Source: a virus. From it: a DNA stretch of 20,568 nt. Location of the stretch: the IMG/VR virus record IMGVR_UViG_3300007754_000075, positions 1-20,568 of that record; one strand, 5' to 3'. The notes beneath the pieces were generated by a model that was given only the letters and a program-made list of their open reading frames with translations, was not told the DNA's origin and did no database searches. This document shows, one piece after another, positions 1-6,635 of this stretch. The translations under genes were made by a program, and so were the position numbers. Numbering within the stretch: position 1 is the stretch's first letter; every line of letters begins with the position of its first letter.

Positions 1-1
1 A

Positions 2-346
2 AAACCAAGTGCATTCGATAGAATCAATGTAAGACGACTTTTCATTGTTCTTGAAAAAGCAATTGCAACTGCTGCCAAATATCAACTCTTTGAACTCAAC
101 GACCAATTTACTCGTTCACAATTCAAGAGTATGATTGTTCCATTCCTAAGAGATATTCAATCTCGTAGAGGAATCACTGACTTTATGGTAGTTTGTGATG
201 ACACAAACAATCCCGGCAGCGTAATAGACCGAAATGAATTTGTTGCAGACATTTATGTCAAACCAACCCGTTCAATCAACTTCATTCAGTTGAATTTCAT
301 TGCAACCAGAACTGGTGTAGATTTCAGTGAAGTTGTAGGAGCATAA
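2..346 (+). CDS. gp18: Tail sheath protein gp18, C-terminal part (5' end outside window)
   Basis: The reading frame is open from the window edge to a TAA at 344-346, giving about 114 residues. It ends the contractile tail sheath subunit, which polymerises around the tail tube and shortens to drive the tube through the host envelope. The visible part has the conserved C-terminal sheath pattern: an FDRINVRRLF segment, a helix with ATAAKYQLFELND, then the exported-strand region with FVADIYVKPTRSINFI and a final IATRTGVDFSEV. This end carries the strand that links neighbouring sheath subunits in T4 gp18. The next gene is the tail tube, as in T4. The ATG at 131 is internal and not a start. Identification rests on these patterns plus the 18-19-20 gene order. 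Confidence 0.9.
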   Translation, partial: KPSAFDRINVRRLFIVLEKAIATAAKYQLFELNDQFTRSQFKSMIVPFLRDIQSRRGITDFMVVCDDTNNPGSVIDRNEFVADIYVKPTRSINFIQLNFIATRTGVDFSEVVGA

Positions 347-350
347 AATA

Positions 351-389
351 ATAGGGAATATATGCCTTTTTCTAAAAGAAAATCCCTAT
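351..389 (+). other. Nested inverted repeat (possible RNA hairpin) between gp18 and gp19
   Basis: ATAGGGA (351-357) pairs with TCCCTAT (383-389). Inside it TTTTCT (368-373) pairs with AGAAAA (377-382) around an AAA loop. No T-run follows, so it is not a typical intrinsic terminator. It could be an mRNA-processing or stability hairpin that sets different sheath and tube levels. It directly precedes a TATATAATAA box at 387-396. Confidence 0.4.
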
Positions 390-437
390 ATAATAATAGA
401 AAGTAATTTTGTTTAGACACATTAAGGAGAAACAAAG

Positions 438-1031
438 ATGAACATTGATAAATTTGCCAGTAATTTTGTTGGAGGTGGTATTAGACCTCACCTTTTCCAA
501 GTTTCTGGTTCAATCGGAGCCGACAATTCAAAAAGAGAATCTCAAAGTTTTCATATCAAGTCCGCCAATTTACCAGCATCCACTTTGGGGAAAATTGAAG
601 TTCCTTATCGCGGAAGAAAAGTCCCAATTCCGGGAGATCGGTCATTCGCAGAATGGACTATTACTGTAATGTGCCGAGGAGATTTAGCACTAAGAGATTC
701 ATTTGAACAATGGTCAAACGACATAAATGAACATGTGGATAATGTATCTGGTTTGGGTGGCAGCCCAGACCATCAACCTCTTGGAAATAGAGGGAATTAT
801 GCTAATCCAGATGTTTTCAAAGATTGGCAAATCTCACAATTGGACAGGGGTGGAAATGTTTTAAAAGAATATACTTTTTATGGTTGCTGGCCTTCAGAAA
901 TAGCAGCGATTGAAGTAAATGCAGAGACCACGGACTCAATTGCAGAATTTGGCGTAACACTACAATATTCATATTGGACAACAGACGGTATCAATTTTAC
1001 ACATCCAAAACACAAAAAAGCAATGGGTTAA
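438..1031 (+). CDS. gp19: Tail tube protein gp19
   Basis: The product is 197 residues (T4 gp19 is 163). It forms the inner tail tube through which DNA passes, stacking as rings inside the sheath. Visible hallmarks are NLPASTLGKIEVPYRGRK around residues 44-61, a FAEWTITVMCRGDLALRDSFEQW strand-helix unit at about 70-92, and the C-terminal FYGCWPSEIAAIEV...TTDSIAEFGVTLQYSYW. The ATG has a good ribosome site (AAGGAG, about 8 bases upstream). The gene sits between sheath and portal as in T4. The extra length lies mainly in a Gly/Asn/Pro-rich insert near residues 103-128. A related protein is encoded at 6636-7217. Confidence 0.92.
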   Translation: MNIDKFASNFVGGGIRPHLFQVSGSIGADNSKRESQSFHIKSANLPASTLGKIEVPYRGRKVPIPGDRSFAEWTITVMCRGDLALRDSFEQWSNDINEHVDNVSGLGGSPDHQPLGNRGNYANPDVFKDWQISQLDRGGNVLKEYTFYGCWPSEIAAIEVNAETTDSIAEFGVTLQYSYWTTDGINFTHPKHKKAMG

Positions 1032-1068
1032 TTTCACAAACGAATTTTATATAATGAGGAAATAGAAC

Positions 1069-2613
1069 ATGCCGATAGAATTATTTGGTTTTTCAATAGG
1101 TAAAAAGGGAAAAACTTCTCCAAACATAAATTCAACAGAAACAGGCGGAAATAAAGTAAAATCCTTTGTACCGCCTGATTTTGATGATGGCGCCATTACA
1201 ATTGCCCCCAGCGGTGCAGGATTTTATGGAACATATCTAGACATTGAAGGTGCAATCAGAAACGATATTGAATTAATCAATAGATATCGTGATATGTCCC
1301 TCAGTCCAGAATGTGAAATAGCGGTTGACGACATCGTAAACGAATCCATCGTATATGACAACAGTAAAAGACCTGTTGAAATAAATTTAGACGAAGTGGA
1401 TTATGCGGATTCAATTAAAATTAAAATTGCAAACGAATTTGATAATGTTCTTCAACTTTTAGATTTTGGAAACAAGGGTTATGAAATTTACAGAAAGTGG
1501 TATATCGATAGCAGACTATACTACCATATCATATTAGACGAAAATTCTAAGAAGGGCATACAAGAACTCAGGCCCATCGATTCTACACAAATAAGAAAAA
1601 TCAGAAATGTAAAGAAAAAGCCCATGCAAAAAGGATCATCCGTAGTGGATATGGTTGACGGTGTAGAAGAATTTTATGTGTATTATGATTCTTTTGAACA
1701 GAAACCGATACCAGACGAAGGAATAAAGGTAGCACTCGATTCAGTTTGTTATATTCATTCAGGATTATATGACCGAACAGGCAAAAGAGTTGTAGGATAC
1801 TTACAAAAAGCAATAAAACCACTCAATCAACTTAGAATGATTGAGGATGCAGTTGTAATTTATAGAATTTCCCGCGCACCTGAACGAAGAATTTTCTATA
1901 TTGATGTTGGTAATTTACCAAAGAATAAAGCAGAACAATATCTTAAAGACATCATGAACCGTTATCGAAATAAATTGGTTTATGATGCCAATACAGGTGA
2001 GATACGAGATGATAAAAAACATATGTCAATGCTTGAAGATTACTGGCTTCCTCGCCGCGAAGGTGGTCGTGGAACAGAAATTGCAACACTTGACGGTGGA
2101 CAAAATCTTGGTGAAATGGATGATGTTGAATATTTCAAGAAACAACTGTATAAATCATTGAATATTCCTATCAGCCGATTAGAAGCAGATAATGGTTTCA
2201 ATATGGGTAGGGCTGCCGAAATAACTAGGGACGAAGTAAAATTTTCAAAATTTATCTATCGACTTAGAAAGAAATTTTCTGAATTATTTATAAATCTATT
2301 ACGAGTTCAGTTGGTGCTAAAGGGTATTATTACAGAGGAGGATTGGGATAAAATCAAACAACATATTGATTTTAACTATAAAGCCGATTCATTTTATGCC
2401 GAATTGAAAGAAGCAGAGATTTTAAAAGAACGAATGGATGTCTTGAATGTCATGGATGAATATATAGGCCGATACTACTCTATTGATTATGTACGAAAAA
2501 ATATACTCAAACAAGACGAACAAGAGATTAAAGAAATAGACAAACAGATTGCTGCCGAAAAGAAAACAGGTGCAATCAACCCAAATGACGAAGAACCAAA
2601 CAGTAATTATTAA
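1069..2613 (+). CDS. gp20: Portal vertex protein gp20
   Basis: The product is 514 residues (T4 gp20 is 524). It is the dodecameric portal at one capsid vertex, initiating prohead assembly, docking the terminase during packaging and joining the tail. The gene order tube-portal-core-protease supports the call. Typical portal features include the MSLSPECEIAVDDIVNESIV region near residues 77-97, a wing/stem region with IYRISRAPERRIFYIDVGNLP around 263-283, and the conserved LNIPISRLEADNGFNMGRAAEITRDEVKFSKF stretch at 364-395. The C-terminal end is charged and ends NPNDEEPNSNY. Start: ATG with GAGGAA about 9 bases upstream. A TATATAATGA sequence lies 21 bases before the start. gp20 is a standard marker gene for T4-like phages. 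Confidence 0.95.
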   Translation: MPIELFGFSIGKKGKTSPNINSTETGGNKVKSFVPPDFDDGAITIAPSGAGFYGTYLDIEGAIRNDIELINRYRDMSLSPECEIAVDDIVNESIVYDNSKRPVEINLDEVDYADSIKIKIANEFDNVLQLLDFGNKGYEIYRKWYIDSRLYYHIILDENSKKGIQELRPIDSTQIRKIRNVKKKPMQKGSSVVDMVDGVEEFYVYYDSFEQKPIPDEGIKVALDSVCYIHSGLYDRTGKRVVGYLQKAIKPLNQLRMIEDAVVIYRISRAPERRIFYIDVGNLPKNKAEQYLKDIMNRYRNKLVYDANTGEIRDDKKHMSMLEDYWLPRREGGRGTEIATLDGGQNLGEMDDVEYFKKQLYKSLNIPISRLEADNGFNMGRAAEITRDEVKFSKFIYRLRKKFSELFINLLRVQLVLKGIITEEDWDKIKQHIDFNYKADSFYAELKEAEILKERMDVLNVMDEYIGRYYSIDYVRKNILKQDEQEIKEIDKQIAAEKKTGAINPNDEEPNSNY

Positions 2614-2640
2614 ATAAACACTACACTAGGAGAAAATAAG

Positions 2641-3069
2641 ATGAACCCCGTAAAAAAGATGATTGGCTCGATATTAAACAAAAATGTGAGCGAGTTTCAA
2701 ACTGAATTTGACAGTGCGGTAAAAGACCGTATAGCAGTTAAAGTTGATGACATGAAGGGTGGAATCTCAAATACATTAATTTCTCCAGTGCATAACACAC
2801 CACAAGATGAAAAAGAAGCACAAGCATCAAACGAATCTGTATTAAAATTAGTAAACTCTTTACGATTTGTAACAGAAAATAATGATGCTGTTGTGTTGGA
2901 ACTTCTAAACGGCGAAGAAGTAGACCTCATACCAGAAGATGCCAATAAAATCAATAATGTTCATGATATGTTGACGACAGAAAATCAAGAAGTGTTTAGA
3001 AATAAATTGATGCAAGATGCAGAATCATTCAAATCAATGGTTTCTTTTGCTTGCGAAAAAGCAGGATAA
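2641..3069 (+). CDS. Probable prohead core protein (gp68-like by position and size)
   Basis: The product is 142 residues. It lies between portal and protease, where T4 has the small core proteins gp67 and gp68 (the latter about 141 residues); both are internal scaffold parts later degraded by gp21. Residues 3-45 (VKKMIGSILNKNVSEFQTEF ... VKVDDMKGGIS) show the same layout as the small gp67-like product encoded next door: a short helix, then DxxxFxxxF-like spacing, then a (D/E)xxK(G/A)xIS end. The middle (residues 65-100) is acidic. The C-terminus (MLTTENQEVFRNKLMQDAES) looks helical. Start: ATG with AGGAGA upstream. I assign a core/scaffold role by synteny and pattern, not by strong sequence recognition. 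Order relative to the gp67-like gene is swapped compared with T4. Confidence 0.55.
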   Translation: MNPVKKMIGSILNKNVSEFQTEFDSAVKDRIAVKVDDMKGGISNTLISPVHNTPQDEKEAQASNESVLKLVNSLRFVTENNDAVVLELLNGEEVDLIPEDANKINNVHDMLTTENQEVFRNKLMQDAESFKSMVSFACEKAG

Positions 3070-3074
3070 TAAAA

Positions 3075-3260
3075 ATGGAACAAGAAAATATAATTAAATC
3101 TGTAATGGATGGTGACTTCATTTCTGCCAGAAAAGAAACAAAAAATACACTTTATAGAAAAGCGGCTGAGCAAATGGATGCAGTAAAAGCAGAAATATCT
3201 GCAAATTACGCACAAAGGCCAGCACATTCAGAAAATGATAATCATCAAGAAGGGGAATAG
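3075..3260 (+). CDS. gp67: Small prohead core protein, gp67-like
   Basis: The product is 61 residues from ATG 3075, preceded by AGGATAAT that overlaps the upstream stop. A longer frame from TTG 3051 exists, but it overlaps the previous gene and adds residues without a better ribosome site. The N-terminal pattern (short Met-acid leader, IIKSVMDGDFISARK, then a basic/Ala helix ending in KAEISANY) resembles T4 gp67, a small prohead core component (PIP) cut by the prohead protease into internal peptides. The tail is polar and acidic (HSENDNHQEGE), shorter than the long acidic tail of T4 gp67. The stop codon abuts the ATG of the gp21 gene, so the two are probably translationally coupled. Confidence 0.6.
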   Translation: MEQENIIKSVMDGDFISARKETKNTLYRKAAEQMDAVKAEISANYAQRPAHSENDNHQEGE

Positions 3261-3917
3261 ATGAAATTAATTACAGAAACAACAGAAAATATTCGATATA
3301 TTACCGAAGATAAAGAAGATGGTAAAAAGAATCACTTTATCGAAGGTATTTTTATGCAAGCAGAAACAAAGAATCGTAATGGTCGAGTATACCCAAAATC
3401 AATTCTTATGAAAGAAGTAAAACGATATGCTAAAGAGTATGTAAAAGGTAATCGTGCTATGGGTGAATTAGGACATCCCGAAGGGCCAAGTCTAAATTTA
3501 GAAAGAGTGTCCCATATTATTCACCAACTAAAAGAAGATGGTAATAATGTTTGGGGTAGAGCAAAAGTTTTAGATACACCCTACGGTAATATTGTGAAGA
3601 ATCTAATGGACGAAGGCGCCAAATTGGGTGTATCTTCAAGAGGAATGGGTTCTTTAAAGCAAAAAAACGGTGTAAATGAAGTACAAGAAGATTTTATGCT
3701 TGCGGCAGTTGATATTGTTGCAGACCCATCAGCACCCGATGCCTATGTAAATGGCATAATGGAAGGAAAAGAATGGGTATGGGAAAATGGATGTTTGAAA
3801 GAACATGAAATTGCAGAATATGAAAGAATTATAAAAACGGCTTCTTCTAGAGAACTAGAAGAAAAATCATTAAGTGTATTTGCTGACTTTTTATCCAAAT
3901 TGAATGGATATAAGTAA
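3261..3917 (+). CDS. gp21: Prohead core protease gp21
   Basis: The product is 218 residues (T4 gp21 is 212). It is the serine protease inside the prohead that digests scaffold and core proteins and trims the capsid protein before DNA packaging. Visible motifs are the N-terminal NRNGRVYPKSI (39-48), the His-containing GELGHPEGPSLNLERVSHII (68-87, H72), the Ser-containing LGVSSRGMGS (122-131, S125/S126) and AAVDIVADPSAPDAYV (148-163). These match the T4-type prohead protease family, which shares a fold with herpesvirus assemblin. The expected self-cleavage would release it from the core. Start ATG directly follows the previous stop, with AAGGGG just upstream. Neighbours are core proteins and scaffold, as in T4. 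Confidence 0.93.
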   Translation: MKLITETTENIRYITEDKEDGKKNHFIEGIFMQAETKNRNGRVYPKSILMKEVKRYAKEYVKGNRAMGELGHPEGPSLNLERVSHIIHQLKEDGNNVWGRAKVLDTPYGNIVKNLMDEGAKLGVSSRGMGSLKQKNGVNEVQEDFMLAAVDIVADPSAPDAYVNGIMEGKEWVWENGCLKEHEIAEYERIIKTASSRELEEKSLSVFADFLSKLNGYK

Positions 3918-3923
3918 GTGAAA

Positions 3924-3944
3924 ATGTATTTAAATATACATAAA
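3924..3944 (+). promoter_or_regulatory. TATACATAAA element upstream of gp22, within an inverted repeat
   Basis: TATACATAAA occurs at 3935-3944, 55 bases before the gp22 ATG. Part of it forms the right arm of ATGTAT (3924-3929) / ATACAT (3936-3941). The same TATACATAAA stands at 5057-5066 upstream of gp23, and TATACATA at 6608-6615. It resembles the T4 late promoter box TATAAATA recognised by gp55. The assignment as a late promoter is inference from position and recurrence. Confidence 0.4.
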
Positions 3945-3999
3945 GAAGTAAATAGGTTATAAAACCACAAACTAGTTTGAAAGAAATAGGAGATAACTA

Positions 4000-5037
4000 A
4001 TGGATTACAAAGACCCCATCAGTGCGGCAAAAGACATCCTTAATAAAGATTTGTTAGAAGAAATTAATACAGATGAAATTGTTGAAACAGATGATTCATT
4101 AGTAGTTGAAGATGCTGAAGAAGAAACAAACGAAGCATCAGAAACACCAACTCTAGATATTAAATCTATCGAGGATACAAAACTATATGATGACGGCACA
4201 GGCAAAGGTGCTAAGGTCGATACGGACAAGGGAACAGAAGGCAAAGACAAAAAGAACAAGAAAAGTATCGAACAAAAGGCCAAAGGCAAGACCGATGCAC
4301 CTGTTCCTGCAAAGGAACATCTTGAAGTTCTTTTTGCTACTTCATCTGAGGACCTTTCAGAAGATTTTAAGGAAGCCGCAACAACCATCTTTGAGGCAGC
4401 AATAGCAGAAAGAGTTAGTGTTATTGAAGAAGAACTCAAAGAAAATCACGATAAAGTTATTGCAGAACATACAAAAGAAATCACAGACCATCTAACTGAG
4501 CGTCTAGATGATTATCTCAATTATGTTGTAGAAGAATGGATGAAAGAAAACGAATTAGCAGTAGAAAACGGAATCCGTTCAGATATTGCTGAATCCTTCA
4601 TTACAGGACTCAAGGAATTGTTTGAAAATAATAGTATTACAATTCCAGATGAAAACTATGAACTCTTAGAGGGTGTAGTTGAAAAAGCAGAAGAACTTGA
4701 AAAACAACTTAATACTGAAATTGAAACCAATATGGAACTAAAGAAAGAAATCTCAGAAAGCCAATGCAGTAATATCTTTCACGAAGTTTCTAACGGATTG
4801 GTTGATACAGAAGTAGAAAAACTTCGTAAACTTTCTGAAGGAATCGAATTTGAAGATTCAGAACAATACAAAGAAAAGTTGACCATCATAAAAGAAAGTT
4901 ATTTTGGTGAAAGCACAACGGCTACATCATCAGAAGAACCAGATACTACACCAACGGATGAAACATATCCAACAGCCAGCAAAAATACTGTAATGGACAG
5001 ATATGTCAAATCAATCAAAGACAGCGTAAAAGACTAA
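4000..5037 (+). CDS. gp22: Prohead scaffolding core protein gp22
   Basis: The product is 345 residues (T4 gp22 is 269). It is the main internal scaffold of the prohead, assembled on the portal, then destroyed by gp21. It is strongly acidic with long helical, coiled-coil-like stretches (about 120-300). Residues 67-100 are an inserted Lys/Gly-rich linker, unusual in this acidic protein. Cleavage signatures of the T4 type, (L/I)xE followed by a small residue, occur at IFE132/A, IAE198/S, LLE224/G and LSE280/G. Position between protease and capsid gene is the T4 order. Start ATG has AGGAGA about 7 bases upstream. The reverse-strand open frame at 4005-4439 is a shadow of this gene. Confidence 0.9.
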   Translation: MDYKDPISAAKDILNKDLLEEINTDEIVETDDSLVVEDAEEETNEASETPTLDIKSIEDTKLYDDGTGKGAKVDTDKGTEGKDKKNKKSIEQKAKGKTDAPVPAKEHLEVLFATSSEDLSEDFKEAATTIFEAAIAERVSVIEEELKENHDKVIAEHTKEITDHLTERLDDYLNYVVEEWMKENELAVENGIRSDIAESFITGLKELFENNSITIPDENYELLEGVVEKAEELEKQLNTEIETNMELKKEISESQCSNIFHEVSNGLVDTEVEKLRKLSEGIEFEDSEQYKEKLTIIKESYFGESTTATSSEEPDTTPTDETYPTASKNTVMDRYVKSIKDSVKD

Positions 5038-5039
5038 TA

Positions 5040-5052
5040 CCGTAAGTTACGG
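5040..5052 (+). repeat. Short perfect palindrome CCGTAAGTTACGG after gp22
   Basis: CCGTAA (5040-5045) and TTACGG (5047-5052) form a perfect inverted repeat around a single G, starting 3 bases after the gp22 stop and ending 5 bases before the TATACATAAA element at 5057. As RNA it would give only a 5-bp stem with an AGT loop, and no T-run follows, so a terminator is unlikely. A protein-binding site near the gp23 promoter is possible. Confidence 0.35.
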
Positions 5053-5056
5053 ATAT

Positions 5057-5066
5057 TATACATAAA
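5057..5066 (+). promoter_or_regulatory. TATACATAAA element upstream of gp23 (candidate late promoter)
   Basis: This is identical over 10 bases to the element at 3935-3944, and lies 53 bases before the gp23 ATG against 55 bases for gp22. It resembles the T4 late box TATAAATA. The matching sequence and spacing before two highly expressed late genes suggest a late promoter read with gp55 sigma factor. No experimental support is visible in sequence. Confidence 0.45.
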
Positions 5067-5119
5067 ACTAGAAATTAGAATTCAAATATTCATTTATAGG
5101 ACTTTAAAGGAGAGATTCA

Positions 5120-6544
5120 ATGGATACAAATTTAGCAAATGTTGACCAACTACGGGAAAAATGGAATCCTGTACTTAGTCACGAAGATATGCCAGACATT
5201 CAAGATTCATATCGTAAGAATGTTACGGCAATTTTATTGGAAAATCAGGAACAAGCAATTCGCGAGCAACACCTTCATGAAGCAACACCTGCCAACGCGG
5301 CTGGTGATGGTTTGGGTCTAGCACATGCGAACACCAACGATAATATGCAGGGTTTTGACCCAATTCTTATCTCTCTTGTTCGTAGAGCAATGCCAAACCT
5401 AATCGCATATGATGTTGCAGGTGTGCAACCAATGACAGGTCCTACTGGACTTATCTTTGCACTCAAGAGCAAATACAATACGCAAGACGGCCCAGAAGCA
5501 TTACATAACGAAGCACGACTCAGATACGGTGCTACAAGTAGTGCTGGCCCAACTTCAGCAAGTGCTGGTGGTGACCCACTATTCCAAGACCACGGCGTTT
5601 CTGGTTCTGGTGGTACTCTTGGATACGAAGTAAACGGTGGTATGTCAAGAAGTGCCGCAGAAGGCCTCGGCCAATCAGGTACATTATTCAATGAAATGGC
5701 ATTCAGTGTAGAACGAACCGCTGTGGAAGCAAAGACTCGCGCCCTCAAAGCAGAGTACACCACAGAACTCGCTCAAGACTTGAAAGCAGTTCACGGACTT
5801 GATGCAGAAACAGAACTTGCTAACATTCTTAGCACTGAAATTCTTTCAGAAATCAACCGAGAAGTCATCCGTACAATTTACTACGGTGCAGTCCTTGGCG
5901 CACAACACGATGACCTTAAGTACGCCGCTTCAGGCCAGACCGGTGGTATTACCACAGGTGGTACTGGTGCAGGTGGTGTCTATGATTGTCAATATGACTC
6001 TGATGGACGATGGAGTGCAGAACGATGGCGTGGTCTTCTCTATCAACTAGAACGAGAAGCAAACATTATTGCAAAGCAAACACGCCGTGGTAAAGGTAAC
6101 TTCGTTATCTGCTCCGCAGATGTAGCATCCGCACTCGCAATGAGTGGTTTCCTACAACTATCGCCAGGAATCAACACATCCTTGCAAGTAGATGATACAG
6201 GTAACACTTTCGCAGGTTTACTAAATGGTAAAATGAAAGTTTACATCGACCCATATAGTGGTCCAGGTATTACTTCTACTGCAAGCAACTATGCTTGTGT
6301 TGGATACCGTGGTTCTTCACCTTATGATGCAGGTTTATTCTACTGTCCGTATGTTCCACTACAAATGGTTCGTGCAGTTGGTGAAAATACCTTCCAACCA
6401 AAAATCGGGTTCAAGACTCGTTACGGAATGGTAAACAACCCATTCGTTACGAACCAAGACCCATTGGCTGCGGCATCACTCCGTAAGAATCAATACTACA
6501 GAATCTTCCGTATTGATAACCTTCATGGTTTAGGTGGTAGTTGA
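5120..6544 (+). CDS. gp23: Major capsid protein gp23
   Basis: The product is 474 residues (T4 gp23 is 521). It builds the icosahedral capsid shell (HK97 fold). The N-terminal 54 residues form a scaffold-interacting propeptide ending in EQHLHE; the next residues ATPANAAG fit the gp21 rule (L-x-E then A), so mature protein would start at A55. The MPNLIAYDVAGVQPMTGPTG segment (about 89-108) is the classic gp23 signature. It is followed by a Gly/Ser-rich region (about 135-185) where the T4 insertion domain would lie. The C-terminal part holds conserved segments PQ-like FQPKIGFKTRYGMVNNPF and QYYRIFRIDNL. Start ATG has AAAGGAGAG. Compared with neighbours the gene uses more C-ending and GC-richer codons, typical of a highly expressed gene. 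A terminator follows. Confidence 0.97.
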   Translation: MDTNLANVDQLREKWNPVLSHEDMPDIQDSYRKNVTAILLENQEQAIREQHLHEATPANAAGDGLGLAHANTNDNMQGFDPILISLVRRAMPNLIAYDVAGVQPMTGPTGLIFALKSKYNTQDGPEALHNEARLRYGATSSAGPTSASAGGDPLFQDHGVSGSGGTLGYEVNGGMSRSAAEGLGQSGTLFNEMAFSVERTAVEAKTRALKAEYTTELAQDLKAVHGLDAETELANILSTEILSEINREVIRTIYYGAVLGAQHDDLKYAASGQTGGITTGGTGAGGVYDCQYDSDGRWSAERWRGLLYQLEREANIIAKQTRRGKGNFVICSADVASALAMSGFLQLSPGINTSLQVDDTGNTFAGLLNGKMKVYIDPYSGPGITSTASNYACVGYRGSSPYDAGLFYCPYVPLQMVRAVGENTFQPKIGFKTRYGMVNNPFVTNQDPLAAASLRKNQYYRIFRIDNLHGLGGS

Positions 6545-6576
6545 GAATAGAACTCTAAATAGTCCTTTCTAAAAGA

Positions 6577-6601
6577 GGGAGTCCTTCGGGACTCCCTTTT
6601 T
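6577..6601 (+). terminator. Intrinsic terminator after gp23
   Basis: GGGAGTCC (6577-6584), a TTCG tetraloop (6585-6588) and GGACTCCC (6589-6596) make a perfect 8-bp GC-rich stem, followed by TTTTT (6597-6601); a preceding A-rich run extends pairing. It lies 33 bases after the gp23 stop and closes the capsid transcription unit. It is the only classical terminator in the window. Confidence 0.93.
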
Positions 6602-6607
6602 ATTTGA

Positions 6608-6622
6608 TATACATACTGTATA
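6608..6622 (+). promoter_or_regulatory. TATACATA element within a perfect inverted repeat before the gp19 paralogue
   Basis: TATACA (6608-6613), TAC, TGTATA (6617-6622) is a perfect 6-bp inverted repeat that abuts the ribosome site TAGGAGA of the next gene. Its first 8 bases are the same TATACATA seen before gp22 and gp23, and it stands right after the gp23 terminator, where a fresh promoter is needed. It may act as a late promoter, an RNA hairpin modulating the ribosome site, or both. Confidence 0.4.
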
Positions 6623-6635
6623 GGAGAACATTTAT

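Noticed and set aside
3051-3074. TTG start extension of the gp67-like gene
   Set aside because: ATG 3075 has a better ribosome site and matches the T4 gp67 N-terminal layout; the extension only overlaps the previous gene.
4005-4439. Reverse-strand open frame (144 codons), Ser-rich
   Set aside because: It is a shadow of gp22: complement of Glu/Asp/Lys codons gives a Ser/Leu/Phe-rich translation.
5040-5052. CCGTAAGTTACGG as a terminator of the gp22 unit
   Set aside because: The stem would be at most 5-6 bp, and no T-run follows, so termination is unlikely.
5275-5763. Long reverse-strand open frame (162 codons) opposite gp23
   Set aside because: It lies fully opposite the certain capsid gene, has no ribosome site or recognisable domain, and its composition mirrors gp23 codons.
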